Part shown: one piece after another, positions 46,212 through 57,485 of the stretch
Layout of the letters: every line of letters starts with the position of its first letter
Numbering within the stretch: position 1 is the first letter of the stretch
Assembly: GCA_922989275.2 (NCBI GenBank)
Contig: OV277859.1
Location: 87,354,198 to 87,418,197, forward strand
DNA: 64,000 nucleotides
Direction of reading: 5' to 3'
DNA from: Gari tellinella
Taxonomy: Eukaryota > Mollusca > Bivalvia > Cardiida > Psammobiidae
Made by a program: the position numbers and the translations under genes
Notes under the pieces: model-generated
The model's database searches: none
Told to the model about the DNA's origin: nothing
The model's input: only the letters and a program-made list of their open reading frames with translations

Positions 46212-46419
46212 TACAGCAGAGAATCTATTATTCTTTCCCGTTTAAACGCAAACGCAAAACACTAAAATATAGAAAAGGACAACCTTTTGACAATTTTGAT
46301 TTTTCATTTTTATCTGAGTGGCAAACTGTTTGGAGCCTGATCAGACGCCGGGTTTCCCGGCGTCTGATCTGGCTCCGAACTGTTTGCACTGGGAATAATA
46401 GGTTTTGCGTAAACGCGTC
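46212..46419. mobile_element. B-family MITE, truncated (unit 3)
   Basis: Copy of 12171-12378 with GGCAAACTG in place of GGAAAACTG, improving the left arm. Confidence 0.82.
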
Positions 46420-46783
46420 TGAACTTGAAAGTGTTGGTGATGGTTTCAAACTGAAATATATATACAGAGGTATGGAATGGAAAGAAAACCATGCAGGAGA
46501 TTAATAGTGATCATTCTGAAAACAGATGTCTTGATAGTAGGCGTTTTAGCTGTTTATATAAACAGAGAACTTGTAACATTTATTATATACTGTAAAGAAC
46601 CTGTAAACCGGATTCGGCCTAATAATATAACCATTTTTTGGCAAATAACTTAAACACGTAAATATTATTTCAGGCATATTTGGCGAGAATCTTTACCTAC
46701 GATAAATTAAATTTATTAAAAAAGCTCGATGATGGTTTTTTTTAAACCGCAGCGAGTTCGACAACCTTTGGTGCCGCCGCATT

Positions 46784-46787
46784 TTAA
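46784..46787. other. Empty TTAA target of element K
   Basis: GCCGCATTTTAAAGAAACAT is uninterrupted here. Units 1 and 2 have K between two TTAA copies at this point. Confidence 0.93.
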
Positions 46788-46978
46788 AGAAACATGTCAC
46801 TTTCTTCGTCCGGAAATGATTCATACACAAAGCAAAGTGAAAGTAGATTCTGCTTATTTTACGAAAATCATGTTAACTGCAGAATGTACTGTTTATTCAC
46901 TTGACGTTCATTACTTTATATGGTTTCATTGTTTCATCTAATACAGTTTTCAAACATACATGTAATCGAGTTTCGTTT

Positions 46979-47196
46979 TTAACCCCTTCACTGCCATGAC
47001 GTCATCAAATTTAAACAATTGTCGTCTGCTTCTATTTCTAAAAATCAATTTTTTAGGTATTTTGACTTAAGAAATATTGAAACGAGTGTCAAACAGTTTG
47101 GATCCTGATCAGACGCCGCGTTACGCGGCGTCTGATCAGGATCCAAACTGTTTGCAAATAACTACTGGACTCGGGGTAAGGCAGTGAAGGGGTTAA
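46979..47196. mobile_element. A-family TTAA MITE, intact copy
   Basis: TTAACCCCTTCACTGCC and GGCAGTGAAGGGGTTAA, 218 bp. The 65-bp core at 47090-47154 is perfect with a one-base axis, where units 1 and 2 have two mismatches. Confidence 0.93.
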
Positions 47197-47244
47197 GGAA
47201 CTGATAATACCCATCGATATGATTGAATGTTCTTCTCTGGAGCT

Positions 47245-47495
47245 GGGGCCCATTTTATAAAATGTCGTACTCGTACGACAAAAAAGGTCGTCAGTCAGAA
47301 TCTACATTTCTCAAGAATTATGTATTTCTACATCTAATCCTGTCTTGCGACACCCCCTTTGAATCGTCTTGAAAAGACGATTCCAAAGAGATGTCACAAG
47401 ACAGGATAAGATGGAGAAATCAGAAATTAGATGTATTTTAAAGTTTTGACTTAAGACCGTTTTTTGTCGGACGACGTTTCATAAAACGGCCCCCA
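47245..47495. mobile_element. Fold-back element I (unit 3)
   Basis: Copy of 13744-13997 lacking GTGC near 47402 and with GGTCGTCAGTC substitutions. Confidence 0.72.
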
Positions 47496-47579
47496 GAGGA
47501 GCACTGGGTAAATGTTTTGAAACTGATGCTGACAAGAGATGGTCTCAGAGACTTGAAAACCTCACAAACTCTTTTATCA

Positions 47580-47775
47580 TTGACCCCTTCACTGCCTTCA
47601 CTCGAGTATAAAAGTAACTTACAAACAGTTTATATCCTGATCAGACGCCGCGCAACGCGGCGTCTAATCAGGATCCAAACTGTTTGAAACTCATTTTAAT
47701 ATATTTTTCTAAATTTGAGAAATATAAGGAGAGAATTGTTTGAAATTGATTACGACATGGCAGTGAATGGGTTAA
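47580..47775. mobile_element. A-family MITE, short (unit 3)
   Basis: Copy of 14084-14278; the left end is TGACCCCTTCACTGCC; core 47622-47686. Confidence 0.82.
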
Positions 47776-48105
47776 AAAAATCGTCCACGTTAACTACTGC
47801 TTTCCCATAAAATAATATGTCTAAAACATTTATCATCCCAAGTTTTATTCTTCATTTTCTAAGTATGTACAATCACATATACAAGAGAACACATTCTATA
47901 ATACTATATCAAAGCCATAAAGTGTCGTCTGCTTCAAATGTTTTGTCTGCGAATACTTTTAAAAAATCATTTTTAAGCTATTTAAAATGAAGAAAACTAG
48001 CATATGAGTACCAAAGAGTTTGGATCGAGATAAGACACCGCGGACAGCCAATATCTGCATATCACTATAAATATTTTGGCATTCTTCTTTGATTAGATAG
48101 CTTCA

Positions 48106-48349
48106 TACAGTGGATAATGTATTATGTTTTCCCTATAAACGCGATTATGCTAAAATCTTTATGTCTATTGTAAACATTTTCGAGCCAGATGCCAGGTAAC
48201 CCTGCATCTGATCAGGCTCCAAACAGTTTGCCCACTCAGATAGAATAGATCGACAGACTCTTCAAAAAGTTGTCATTGTAAACATTTTATTCCATAACAT
48301 TTACATCCGGTTCCGTTAAACGGGGGAGAATAACGTTTCCTCCTCTGTA
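48106..48349. mobile_element. B-family MITE (unit 3)
   Basis: Copy of 14609-14851; starts TACAGTGGATAATG, closer to the family consensus. Confidence 0.77.
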
Positions 48350-48425
48350 TCAATTTTTTTTATAGGATTGATGTTTCATAGTTAAAGAAAAGTCCATACA
48401 CAATATACTCCAAAAAGTTTAATAG

Positions 48426-48675
48426 TTAAGCCTTTACATCATAAATAGCCTGATTCTAGTTTTGAAGACAGGTGCCCACTTAAAGCAGGTTGAAAGTAAA
48501 GCCGAATGCGCCTTAAGGCGCATTCTGCTTTACTGACAGCCTGCTTTAAGCTACCATCTATTTAGAAATGTCTACTTATGGTACATGTTCAAGACTGTAT
48601 AAATTGGAACTATGTTCTTCAGCGGAGCTATAGATTAATTGCGCTAAAAGGCGCTTGTATTGGGGAACGGGTTAA
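48426..48675. mobile_element. D-family MITE (unit 3)
   Basis: Copy of 14928-15177. Confidence 0.85.
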
Positions 48676-49152
48676 ATGACCTGCGAACAGTTAAGCACAA
48701 TATCGGAGGTCAAGACCTTCAGAGACGGAAAATGACCAAACCTATTCGATATCAAGCTAAGATACTGTAAAACGGACAACTTACAAATACCGTTGTCATA
48801 GTAAATGTATTGTCTGTTGTGGGGGAATTTGGGAAAATATATTATGCTGGTATATCCCTTGACGAATGGGACTTATGGTACATGTGCATGTTCAAGACTG
48901 TATAAATTGGAACTATGTTCCTCAGCGGTACTATAGATTTATTGTGCTAAAAGGCGATTGTGTGGGTGACGAGTTAAATGACCTGCCAACAGTTTAGCAT
49001 AATACCGGAGGTCAAGACCTTCAGAGATTGAGACTGACCAAAATTATTCGATATCAAGACACGAGACTGTCAAACGGACAACTTACAAATACCGTTGTCA
49101 TAGTAAATGTATTGCCTGTTGTTGGGAATTTTGGGGAAATATATTATGCTGG

Positions 49153-49499
49153 TACAGTGCTCCCTCTCTACAACGGCTCTCCCAACAGTTATCGACTCCT
49201 TCCTTACAACGACCCTTGCCGGAGTTCCTAAACAGGACCGTTATGTCATACGCTTCTACTGCTGCAATATCGTCTGCTGTTTTTCTCAAAGTTACATATT
49301 TGACATTTTGACAGAACAAAGGTTAATGATGAGTGCCAAACAGCTTGAATCCAGATCAGACGCCGCGTAACGCGGCGTCTGATCTGAATTCAAGCTGTTT
49401 GCAAATGTAAACCAATCCCCCTCCCTATAACGACTCCCTCCGCACAACGCGCACAATTGTTGTCTCCCATTGGATGTTGTTTTAGAGAGGGGCGCTGTA
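49153..49499. mobile_element. F-family MITE (unit 3)
   Basis: Copy of 15655-16001; empty site at 48851-48852. Left end TACAGTGCTCCCTCTCTACA. Confidence 0.93.
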
Positions 49500-49800
49500 T
49501 ATCCCTTGACGAATGGGACTTATGCATTTGTAAATCGAATTGGAAGTTGATAGTCTCCCAATGTCCTTCTGAAGATTAATTCCATCCCTTGATCTTTAGG
49601 CCATGGTCAGCAATGGCCCATAAATAACCCCATTACATAATCACTTTACGTGGACATAGCTCAGACATAAATATTCTCTAAGGCTTTAATAAAGATAGAA
49701 AAGACATTCATACCAGTTGACATTCAAAACCCATTAGGAACATAAGTCAATGTTTTATCATGGTGCCTAGCAGGGTTACGAATTTTATGTCGTATGAAAA

Positions 49801-50003
49801 TACAGTCGAAATTCGATACTTCGAACTCGCTCAAATCGACCTTACCGGTACATTGTATTTCATGTTTAACTTCGATTAATTGATATCGCTTAAGTCGAAC
49901 ATACCCGTATTTCAAAGTTAAAACGTGGCTAAGCCACGTTTTAACTTTGAAATATTGGTATGTTCGAACTAAAGCGAGTTCGAATAATCGAGTTTCGACT
50001 GTA
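49801..50003. mobile_element. G-family MITE (unit 3)
   Basis: Copy of 16303-16505. Confidence 0.88.
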
Positions 50004-50244
50004 GTATGCTTGTGTGTGGTCTATTATGTTTCTGAGACTCTTTATTATCTTCAGTGAAGGAAAACATTATTCTTCCTGTAGAATATTTTAAAATATGAAA
50101 CTCTGCCCACGATAAACACATCTGAGCTAAACTATTACACTGATCAATAAAATATGGAAACTTTACACCGTAAACGAGTGCAAACTCATGCCAGACATTT
50201 TTTTTAAGAATACCACCTTGGTCAAGAAATTCTGATCTAGGAAA

Positions 50245-50368
50245 TACAGTAAAACATCTCTATTGCAACAACTCAATTGTGTTTATTAGTAGGTTTTAAC
50301 GACAGCTGACTGCTTAAAGCAAGGTGACTGTCGCCCTGGTTTAAGCTACCATCTGTCTTTGATACAAC
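50245..50368. mobile_element. C/D hybrid (unit 3)
   Basis: Copy of 16747-16870. Confidence 0.53.
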
Positions 50369-50493
50369 CAGTTAACGTTACGCTGGGCGTAATCAGGATC
50401 CAGTATGTTTCCAAATCATGAAATATCGGGATACAGGGCAAACACTATGCCCAAACTTATAGAAAATTGACCTAGCATTGATGTATGCGTCCT

Positions 50494-50745
50494 TTAAACC
50501 ATAACCCCATAGCCTGTTTCTAGTTTTGACGACAGGTTACTACTTAAAGCAGGTTGAAAGTAAAGTAGAATGCGCCTTGAGGCACATTCTGCTTTACTTT
50601 CAGTCTGTTTTAAGCTACCATCTGCTAGAAAATAGAAAATATTTCTGGTGATACATATTCATGACTGTATAATTTGGAACTATCTTGTTCAGTGGAGGAA
50701 TAAATTAGGGGCGTAAAAAGGGGTATTTATGGGGTAGTGGGTTAA
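50494..50745. mobile_element. D-family MITE (unit 4)
   Basis: Copy of 4-255, unit 1 type core. Confidence 0.85.
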
Positions 50746-50805
50746 CTAACAGTGAACCGCTGTAAAGTACATGCCCACGTGCCTGCACTATTTGTCATTT
50801 TGAAA

Positions 50806-51166
50806 TACAGCGCTCCCTCTCTACAACAACACCCATTTGGAGATGAAGATCATGTATGTTGTTCGTATGGAGTTGTTATAGGGAGGAAAATTGGCTTACA
50901 TTTGCAAAAGGCTTGAGTCCAGATCAGACGCCGCGAAATGCATTGTCTGATATGGATTCAAGCTATTTGTCACTCGTCATTATGTTTTATTCTTTTAAAA
51001 TGTCCATTATGTGACTTTGAGAAAAACAGCAGACGATAATTGTCAGCAGACGATATTGCATCCGTGAAAAGGTAGGACATAATTGTTTTGTTTGCGGAAT
51101 AGCAGCAATCGTAGCTATAAGGAGGGAATTGTTGTTCAATGACTGTTGTAGGGAGGGAGCACTGCA
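50806..51166. mobile_element. F-family MITE (unit 4)
   Basis: Copy of 316-676. Confidence 0.73.
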
Positions 51167-51262
51167 TAATGGTAAACACAACAGTAAATAGTCAAAAATG
51201 GACTTACAAAAGATTACGAGTTCGGGTGGTAATTCTTGTTACAAATTCTTATCTAACATTTG

Positions 51263-51437
51263 CAAACAGTTTGGATCCAGATCATACGCCACGTTACAAT
51301 GCATGTGATCTGGATCCAATCTGTTTGTCATTCGTACTAATTTTTTCTTCAATTCTTAAAACCATAAAGCAGATTTTGAGGGGTTTTTGCAGACGACAAT
51401 TTTGAAGCAGACGACAATTCAGCATGATAAGGATTAA
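51263..51437. mobile_element. A-family relic (unit 4)
   Basis: Copy of 773-947, unit 1 type. Confidence 0.63.
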
Positions 51438-51820
51438 ACGTAAAAGGGTGTCGCTTCCTTTCTTTTAATTTAAAAGCTTGAAATAGATTAAAATCATATC
51501 AAATGTAATCGTCAGATATTAAATGCTACACTCGGAACTGCCATTGGCGTTTCCATCTTTTAAATTTGATATCTGTGTCAGTTTTCAATGAAATACGTAT
51601 TCGCTTATATGCCGTCGAACTTGTTGGTTTTTTTTAAGTATTCAATCAAAAAACGACTAACACACATTTGTAATACCAGTGGTTGCTTAATTATGCAAAA
51701 AATGTTCAATATAGAAAGCTCCTATAAGTGTTTTCTTAATTACATTCGTCTTACGTTTAACAGACATTTATATTTCCTCAAAACGTGGCTGCTAAGCACA
51801 CGTTTGACTCACTACATGTA

Positions 51821-52029
51821 TACAGTAAAACCTCTCTAATACGACCAGTAAAAAGAAGGCTAATTGATTGTATATAATTCAGGTTACATCTTAAAGCAAT
51901 GTGACAGTAAAACAGAAAGCTCCTAAAGGAGCTTTCTTTTTTACTGTAACCTTGCTTTAAGTGGTCACCTGTCAAAGACAGCTAAGAACTCGCACATGTT
52001 AGCTGTCGTAATAGAGAGGTTTTGCTGTA
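51821..52029. mobile_element. C-family MITE (unit 4)
   Basis: Copy of 1337-1545. Confidence 0.87.
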
Positions 52030-52091
52030 GTTTACATTAATCAGCTCATTAAGTTTATTGTTACTATGGCTATGTTATATCTGCATTTCAG

Positions 52092-52274
52092 TACAGTACA
52101 ACTTCTCTATTACGACCACAACTTGTGTATTATTAGGTGTTAACGGCAGGTGACTGCTTAAAGCAAGGTGACAGTAAATTAGAAACCTCCTTTCTGTTTT
52201 ACTGCTACATGTACTTTGCTTTAAGCTGTCACATGCATGTCCATTAAAATAGATCGGATAATCGCGACGTGAGT
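52092..52274. mobile_element. C-family MITE, decayed (unit 4)
   Basis: Copy of 1608-1790. Confidence 0.68.
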
Positions 52275-52354
52275 TTAGTTGTTTCCTAATTTTTCCCGCT
52301 TAGCCACGTTTAAATTTTGAAATACGGGTATTCTCGACTTTCCCGAACTCTGAT

Positions 52355-52572
52355 TACAGTGGAGAATATGTTATTTTTCCAAACAAATGCGTTTATGCCT
52401 GCAAACAGGTAATTCGAGGCGGTTGATCAGGTGCCAAACTGTTTGTAACTCAAATTAAAAGGAACAGTCAGAATTGTCAAAAAGTTGATATTTTCAACAC
52501 TTTATTGTAATTGCGTTTGCTTGTCGTTTGCGCTTAAACGGGAAAGAATAATGTCTCCTCCGTTGTGTCGAA
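52355..52572. mobile_element. B-family MITE (unit 4)
   Basis: Copy of 1871-2088. Confidence 0.74.
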
Positions 52573-52774
52573 TTTCAATACGGATAAGTTTGACGAAATG
52601 AAATCAGGTTATCAATGTTCGACTGTAAATGCCATTTCCAAATGTAGCATTTTTTAACTTTATCCCAATTGTCTCAAATCAAAACACAATTGGATTGTGT
52701 ATGACAAGCAAGGATTTCGCTAGGTTTATAGGCTTAAATAGCAGACGCTCGTAAAATCACAGTCAAAATTCAAT

Positions 52775-53024
52775 TTAACCCTTTCACCACATAGGCGTCG
52801 CAAAACGTCGACATTGCAAACAGTTTGAATCCAGATCAGACGCCGCGTCACGCGGCGTCTGATCAGGATCCAAACTGTTTGACACTCGTGTCGTTATTTC
52901 GTAAGTAATAATAAATTAAATCTAACTTTTGCAATGATCTGCAGACACCAATTTTGAAGCAGACGACAATAAGCAGATGAAGGGGTAAAACTCTCACGAT
53001 TAATTTGGCGCTGAAAGGGTTTAC
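52775..53024. mobile_element. A-family MITE (unit 4)
   Basis: Copy of 2291-2540; core 52817-52881 with GAATCC in the left arm against GGATCC in the right. Confidence 0.76.
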
Positions 53025-53546
53025 CCTTCTCTTGTTAATTGGCATGGTACTGACCTTTGCAAACTGTTTAGATCTAGATCAAACGCTGAGTGCTTCATTG
53101 ACTTACCAGAATTCCAAACTGTTTGCAGCCCAGTTTGATATAGTGCATCTTCAATTAGAATGGAAAATTAACGTTTTTCAATTAGATAACATGATTGGTT
53201 TTAGCAATTTAATCATGTACACAGACGTGTGGTTTGTAAGAATTATACGAAAAAAACACAATGTTGAATAAGAACTGCTAAAAACATTTTAAAACAAGTT
53301 GTATTTGGAAAAAAAATCTTCTGGATCTATATATGTGTGCTTAAAAATGGCCTTTCATTCATTGTTGTTTTAAAGTGACAATCGGGATGTCAAACAGTTT
53401 AGATCGGGATGAGATTATGAGATCCAAACTGTTTGTAAAATTCACCTCAATATATGTAATTAACAGGAGAATATTTATACCAAAACTGACTTAAATGCCT
53501 CACTGAAATAATCTGCAATATACGTCATTGAAATAACTTTCACAGA

Positions 53547-53758
53547 ACAGGGAAGAAAACTTTATAATCCCCAACAAACGCATTTATGTTAAAAATATTA
53601 TATGCTCATTGCAAGCAGTCAAGCGCATTGGAGCTAGATCAGACGCCGGGTAACCAGGCTTCTGATCAGGTTCCAAACCTTTTGCCACTCAGGTCAAACT
53701 ATTTTTCTATTATACGTTTGTATTTTAACGGGAAAAGAATAACGTCTTCTCCACTGTA
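53547..53758. mobile_element. B-family MITE (unit 4)
   Basis: Copy of 3064-3275; keeps AGATCAGACGCC and TTCTGATCAGG, so this core pairs better than in units 1-3. Confidence 0.72.
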
Positions 53759-54008
53759 GCTTCGATGAAATGCAAATTAAACAAACAAGACAATGCCATG
53801 TTTGAATCTTATAGATGGGGGGATCTGACAGGCAATTCGTCAAATGCGTCAATGATTAACATGAGCACGTATCTACGCCGTGTACTATTAACGTGCAATC
53901 ACCGATTAAATCTTTCTCTGGGTATCGTCAGGGCTCCAGAGAGTAAAAAGGGAGTAAACTGAACAAATTCAACATTTTTTCACTCATTTCAGCATCAACT
54001 CCTATGGT

Positions 54009-54059
54009 GTTACTACTCATTAGAATCGTCTCGAAGAGGCGATTCTAATGAGTAGTAAC
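54009..54059. repeat. Palindrome H (unit 4)
   Basis: Copy of 3525-3575. Confidence 0.8.
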
Positions 54060-54495
54060 AACATAGGGTTTAATGCAGAAATAAAGATTTTAAATTTTGA
54101 AATACTCTCCTTGTCTGGAGCTCTGTATCGAAAAATGACGTCTACTTTTATTTCAAAATTGAAGATTTCGGCATTTAGAAATGAGTATGTGTTTCAAATA
54201 CATGTAGTTTGGAACTTGATCAGACGTCGAGTTACGGAAAATGTAATTGTACTCGATGATGTGAATTCAATGATTGAAATATAAAGCAAATGCCCAATGT
54301 GTTCCGGATTGCACAATCTATATGTAGCTTAAACATACATCAACGCTTCTGAACCATTCAAAACTAAGAAAAAAAAGTTTAATTTTAGTTTGATTACGGA
54401 GGCATAGTGTGCTCAGCCATTTCCATTGATAGTCGTTCACAAAGCTCGCCGCTTAATGCAGAACAACATTAATGTAGAAAACATGTTCTATGAGC

Positions 54496-54748
54496 TACAG
54501 TGGAGAAAACGTTATTCTTTCCCGTTTAAACGTAAACGAAACGCAAACGCAGTGTATTAAAATGGGTAAAATGACAACTTTTTGACAATTTTGACGACTC
54601 ATTTTAAACAGAGTGGCAAACAGTTTGAAGCCTGATCACACGCCGGGTTTCCCGGCGTCTGATCTAGCTCCAAACTGTTTGCAATTTGGAAATAATAGTT
54701 TAAGCGTAAACGCGTTTATTGGGAAAGAATAACGTTTTCTCTACTGTA
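54496..54748. mobile_element. B-family MITE (unit 4)
   Basis: Copy of 4006-4256 with a 2-bp insertion after the core and CTACTGTA at the right end. Confidence 0.9.
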
Positions 54749-54767
54749 TGTATAACCAGCACTTTGT

Positions 54768-55019
54768 TTAACCCTTTACCCAATAGAAGCGCCTTTTAGC
54801 GGATATGATTTATTCATCCGCTGAAGAAAATAGTTCCAATTTAATCAGTAATGAATATGTATTATATGGAATATTTTCTATATTATAGCACATGATAGCC
54901 TAAAGCAGGCTGAAAGTAAAGCAGAATGCGCTTTAAGCGCATTCTGCTTTACTTTCAACCTGCTTTAAGTAGTCACATATCTTCAATACTAGAAACAATG
55001 CTATCAGGTAAAGGGTTAA
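54768..55019. mobile_element. D-family TTAA MITE replacing the interrupted E element
   Basis: TTAACCCTTTACCCAATAG to GGTAAAGGGTTAA, 252 bp. Core 2 at 54901-54967 has one mismatch and a GCGCTTTAAGCGC centre. Left flank matches the DNA left of the E element at 4276; right flank matches the DNA right of its closing TTAA at 8705. Confidence 0.93.
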
Positions 55020-55169
55020 GGACTGGTGGGCAAGTAGAATAAGTGTTTAGGGCTGAACATTCCTCCAGTTTTCAGAAACCCCAGCTTATCTGAGACCCGG
55101 GCTTTCGTTTCATCTAAACGGGAAAGAATACTAGTTTCTACTACATCCCCGATATACCTGTTCCAAATG

Positions 55170-55300
55170 AGTTTGTACATTGAAGAATGCGTTATTCTTC
55201 CCCAGTAAACGCATCAAGTTATGTTATTTAAAACCCTATTCATTGCATACAATTTGGATCCAGATGAGACGCCGGGTAAAATTGTTTGCCACTCAAATTA
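55170..55300. mobile_element. B-family relic (unit 4)
   Basis: Copy of the 8870-8997 relic; a short deletion (AGCAAAACTG region) lies just upstream. Confidence 0.5.
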
Positions 55301-55472
55301 AGATAAGTCGCCAGAGTTTTCCAAAAGCTGCCTCTCTTTCCATTTTTGCATTGCTATTTATTACGTTTTATTTCAAAATTTGCAATATAAATAGACAATG
55401 CAGCAAAATTAAAGTTTATGATAGATCAATAACGGGAAACTAGTGCATTCAGTGTGGTCCTGATGAATTTAC

Positions 55473-55730
55473 TTAACATACAATGTATTCAACCCTAGCG
55501 ACGAGTATACTCATCATTTACAAACAGTGTACGTGTGAGGATAATACTTGTCCCATGCAAACAGTGTAGACCCTGATCAGAGGGCTCCTCAAGGAGTCCT
55601 CTGATCAGGGTCTACACTGTTTGTCATTTTGAAATATATTGTTAAAATCAACCCTAAATAGTCAAAAATGGACTATACTTATTTTGAAATTGGAACTGTC
55701 CTTTTAAAGTTTTAGGGGTGAATGAGTTAA
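55473..55730. mobile_element. E-family TTAA MITE without J; edge of the macro array
   Basis: TTAA at 55473 and 55727, 258 bp. Core 3 at 55558-55623 is nearly perfect. The J target reads GAAATATATTG, unoccupied. Similarity to units 1-3 drops inside this element and stops at its TTAA, so the array boundary lies in or at E. Confidence 0.9.
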
Positions 55731-56057
55731 ATGTAAATTCTACCTCCCTTGGGCATTTAGTGAGGGGTTCGTTTCCTACAGTGGTAAATGTTTTTCCTTT
55801 ATTCAAGCAAATAGACGAGTGTGTCTACCTTATAAGTGTTGATGATTTCAGTAACGATCTTGGAAAATAGATAAGGGGAAATAAACCAGAACTAATTATG
55901 TTTCCTATCGTCCACGGTTGTCTCCCTGACATTGTCATTTCATAACAGTTTTTCTGATTGCGCCCAGTGGATTCTTCCATATTGTGTTAGTCCATTTTTA
56001 TCGAAAGGGTGCCTGGTCTAAACTTTCCTTTTCGTTTTATATTGAAATTCCTATCGG
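55731..56057. other. Flanking single-copy-looking DNA
   Basis: No element ends, RNA gene or coding signal recognised. Confidence 0.5.
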
Positions 56058-56095
56058 CAAACAGTGTAGACTATGATAATAGTCTTCATTGTTTG
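56058..56095. repeat. Collapsed core-3 palindrome
   Basis: CAAACAGTGTAGACTATGAT then AATAGTCTTCATTGTTTG: outer arms of core 3 without the CTGATCAGAGGG centre. Confidence 0.65.
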
Positions 56096-56174
56096 CCTCT
56101 GTCCTAAATGTATTTTGTTCCAGAATGTCGTTGAATGCATTTCTACGACTATAATTATATGCGATTTTAGAAAA

Positions 56175-56778
56175 TAAACAAGGGCCATTATGGCCCTACA
56201 TCGCTCACCTGGTACACCATGTAAAATTTGACCTATAGTGACCTATATTATGACTGGACATCACCCACAATCTACCTCTATAGTGTTAACAAGATTTTTC
56301 TATGATTTGACCTAGTGACCTAGTTTTTGACCCGACACAACCCACATTTGATTTTGACCTAGATTTGATGTAGGCAAACATTGTGACAATATTTTATTCA
56401 GATCTAATGAGATTTGTAGCCTCTAGAGGGTTAACACATCCAGTTCAAACCTGAGCTAAATATCAATGAAGCAAACATGTTGAGCAAGATTCTTTAAAAT
56501 CCATTGAGATTTGTAACCTCTAGAGAGTTAAAAATGTTTTTCTATGATTTGACCTAGTGACCTAGTTTTTGACCGGACATGACCCACATTTTAACTTGAC
56601 CTAGATTTCTTGAAGACAAACATTGTAATCAAGTTTCATGAAGATATCCAATGAAATTTGTAGCCGCTAGAGTGTTAACAAACCAATTGTGAACACACAG
56701 ACATACATACAGACAGACGACGGAAATCCAGAGATCCTAATAGCTCACCTTGGCACTTCGTGCCAGGTGAGCTTAAAA
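56175..56778 (+). mobile_element. Helitron-like minisatellite-bearing element
   Basis: Starts near ACAAGGGCCATTATGGCCCT and ends with a hairpin TGGCACTTCGTGCCA set within GCTCACCT/AGGTGAGC, then TTAAAA. Inside are at least two full and two partial repeats with TTTGACCTAGTGACCTAG, GACCCACATTT and GAGATTTGTAGCCTCTAGAG, and a run of CAGACATACATACAGACAGA before the end. The layout matches abundant bivalve elements usually grouped with non-autonomous Helitron/pearl-type elements (family recalled from memory). No Rep/helicase is encoded. Confidence 0.68.
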
Positions 56779-56779
56779 G

Positions 56780-57005
56780 TTAACCCCCTGAAGGCCTTCA
56801 CTGCCATAACGTCATCTTTTGCAACAATTTTTATCTGCTTTTCTTTCTCAAATTTAAATTTGAGGTATTTTGACTCAATAAATTTTGAATTGAGTGTCAA
56901 ATAGATGGGTCTTGATCAGATGCTATGTTACGCGGTGTCTGATCATGATCCAGCAAACTATTTGCAAATAACTATTGTACTCGGGTAAGGCAGTGAAGGG
57001 GTTAA
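56780..57005. mobile_element. A-family TTAA MITE, eroded core
   Basis: TTAACCCCCTGAAGGCCTTC to GGCAGTGAAGGGGTTAA, 226 bp. The core near 56897-56965 has lost much of its symmetry (GTCTTGATCAGATGCTATGT / GGTGTCTGATCATGATCC). It abuts the Helitron-like element with one base between. Confidence 0.82.
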
Positions 57006-57161
57006 TCTTTTGTAAGGTGAGCAGATTCTGTAATCTACTAGCAAAGTTGTTGTTGACTGCATTTCTAAGAGTATATGCCATGCCCTTTAGAAAAGATTAT
57101 CACTTACTTGACATTCAGAATATTATAATAATCCTATGTAATTCGGGCAGACAGGTCTGAT

Positions 57162-57227
57162 CAAACAGTGTAGACCCTGATCAGACTGCTCCTTCAGGAG
57201 CAGTCTGATCAGGGTCTACACTGTTTG
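57162..57227. repeat. Perfect 66-bp core-3 palindrome
   Basis: 32-bp arms around a TC axis. The centre CAGACTGCTCCT...AGGAGCAGTCTG differs from other core-3 copies in both arms together. No TTAA ends of the E type were found close by. Confidence 0.93.
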
Positions 57228-57332
57228 CTCTTTCAGTTTGCACCTTTTGGACAACTTACTGTGTGATAGTGATTTGTTCTTTTTTTCTGGGTAGAAACAA
57301 AATGTTGACTGATGTGGGATATATTTCTTCAT

Positions 57333-57485
57333 GTAATCCATTTCCCCATAGTCTGAATTAAGGTTTGAAGACGGGTGTTCACTTAAAGTAGTGTGAAAGT
57401 AAAGCACCATGCATCTAAACATGCATTCTGCTTTACTTTCAGTCTGCTTTATAAAAGCAGACTATGCGGTAAACGTTGGGGTTAA
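57333..57485. mobile_element. D-family MITE, shortened
   Basis: Left end TAATCCATTTCCCCATAG (TTAA mutated). Core 2 at 57380-57453 has a divergent CATGCATCTAAACATGCAT centre. The right end GGGGTTAA closes at 57485 after an internal deletion. Confidence 0.65.

Larger units (their letters stand above)
34124..50490. repeat. Macro-tandem unit 3 (16,367 bp)
   Basis: Tracks unit 2 at a constant offset of 17131 until a poly-C length change near 39890, then 17136 to beyond 44620. Its distal third differs. It lacks the K element (empty TTAA at 46784), lacks one A element near 45967, and keeps intact TTAA ends at 45126 and 46979 that units 1 and 2 have lost. Confidence 0.95.
50491..55730. repeat. Macro-tandem unit 4, truncated (5,240 bp)
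   Basis: Follows the start of the unit to the TTAA at 54768, carries a D element there instead of the interrupted E element of units 1-3, resumes at the equivalent of unit 1 position 8706, and ends at the TTAA closing an E element (55727-55730). Its proximal variants are mostly unit 1-like (no GCAT insertion, GGATCC in the degenerate core). Confidence 0.93.

Noticed and set aside
16993..50490. Assembly duplication error as sole explanation of the tandem units
   Set aside because: Unit-specific insertions (K), retained against lost TTAA ends and the two-element against chimera state are hard to get from collapsed or duplicated contigs alone. Long-read confirmation is still the decisive test.
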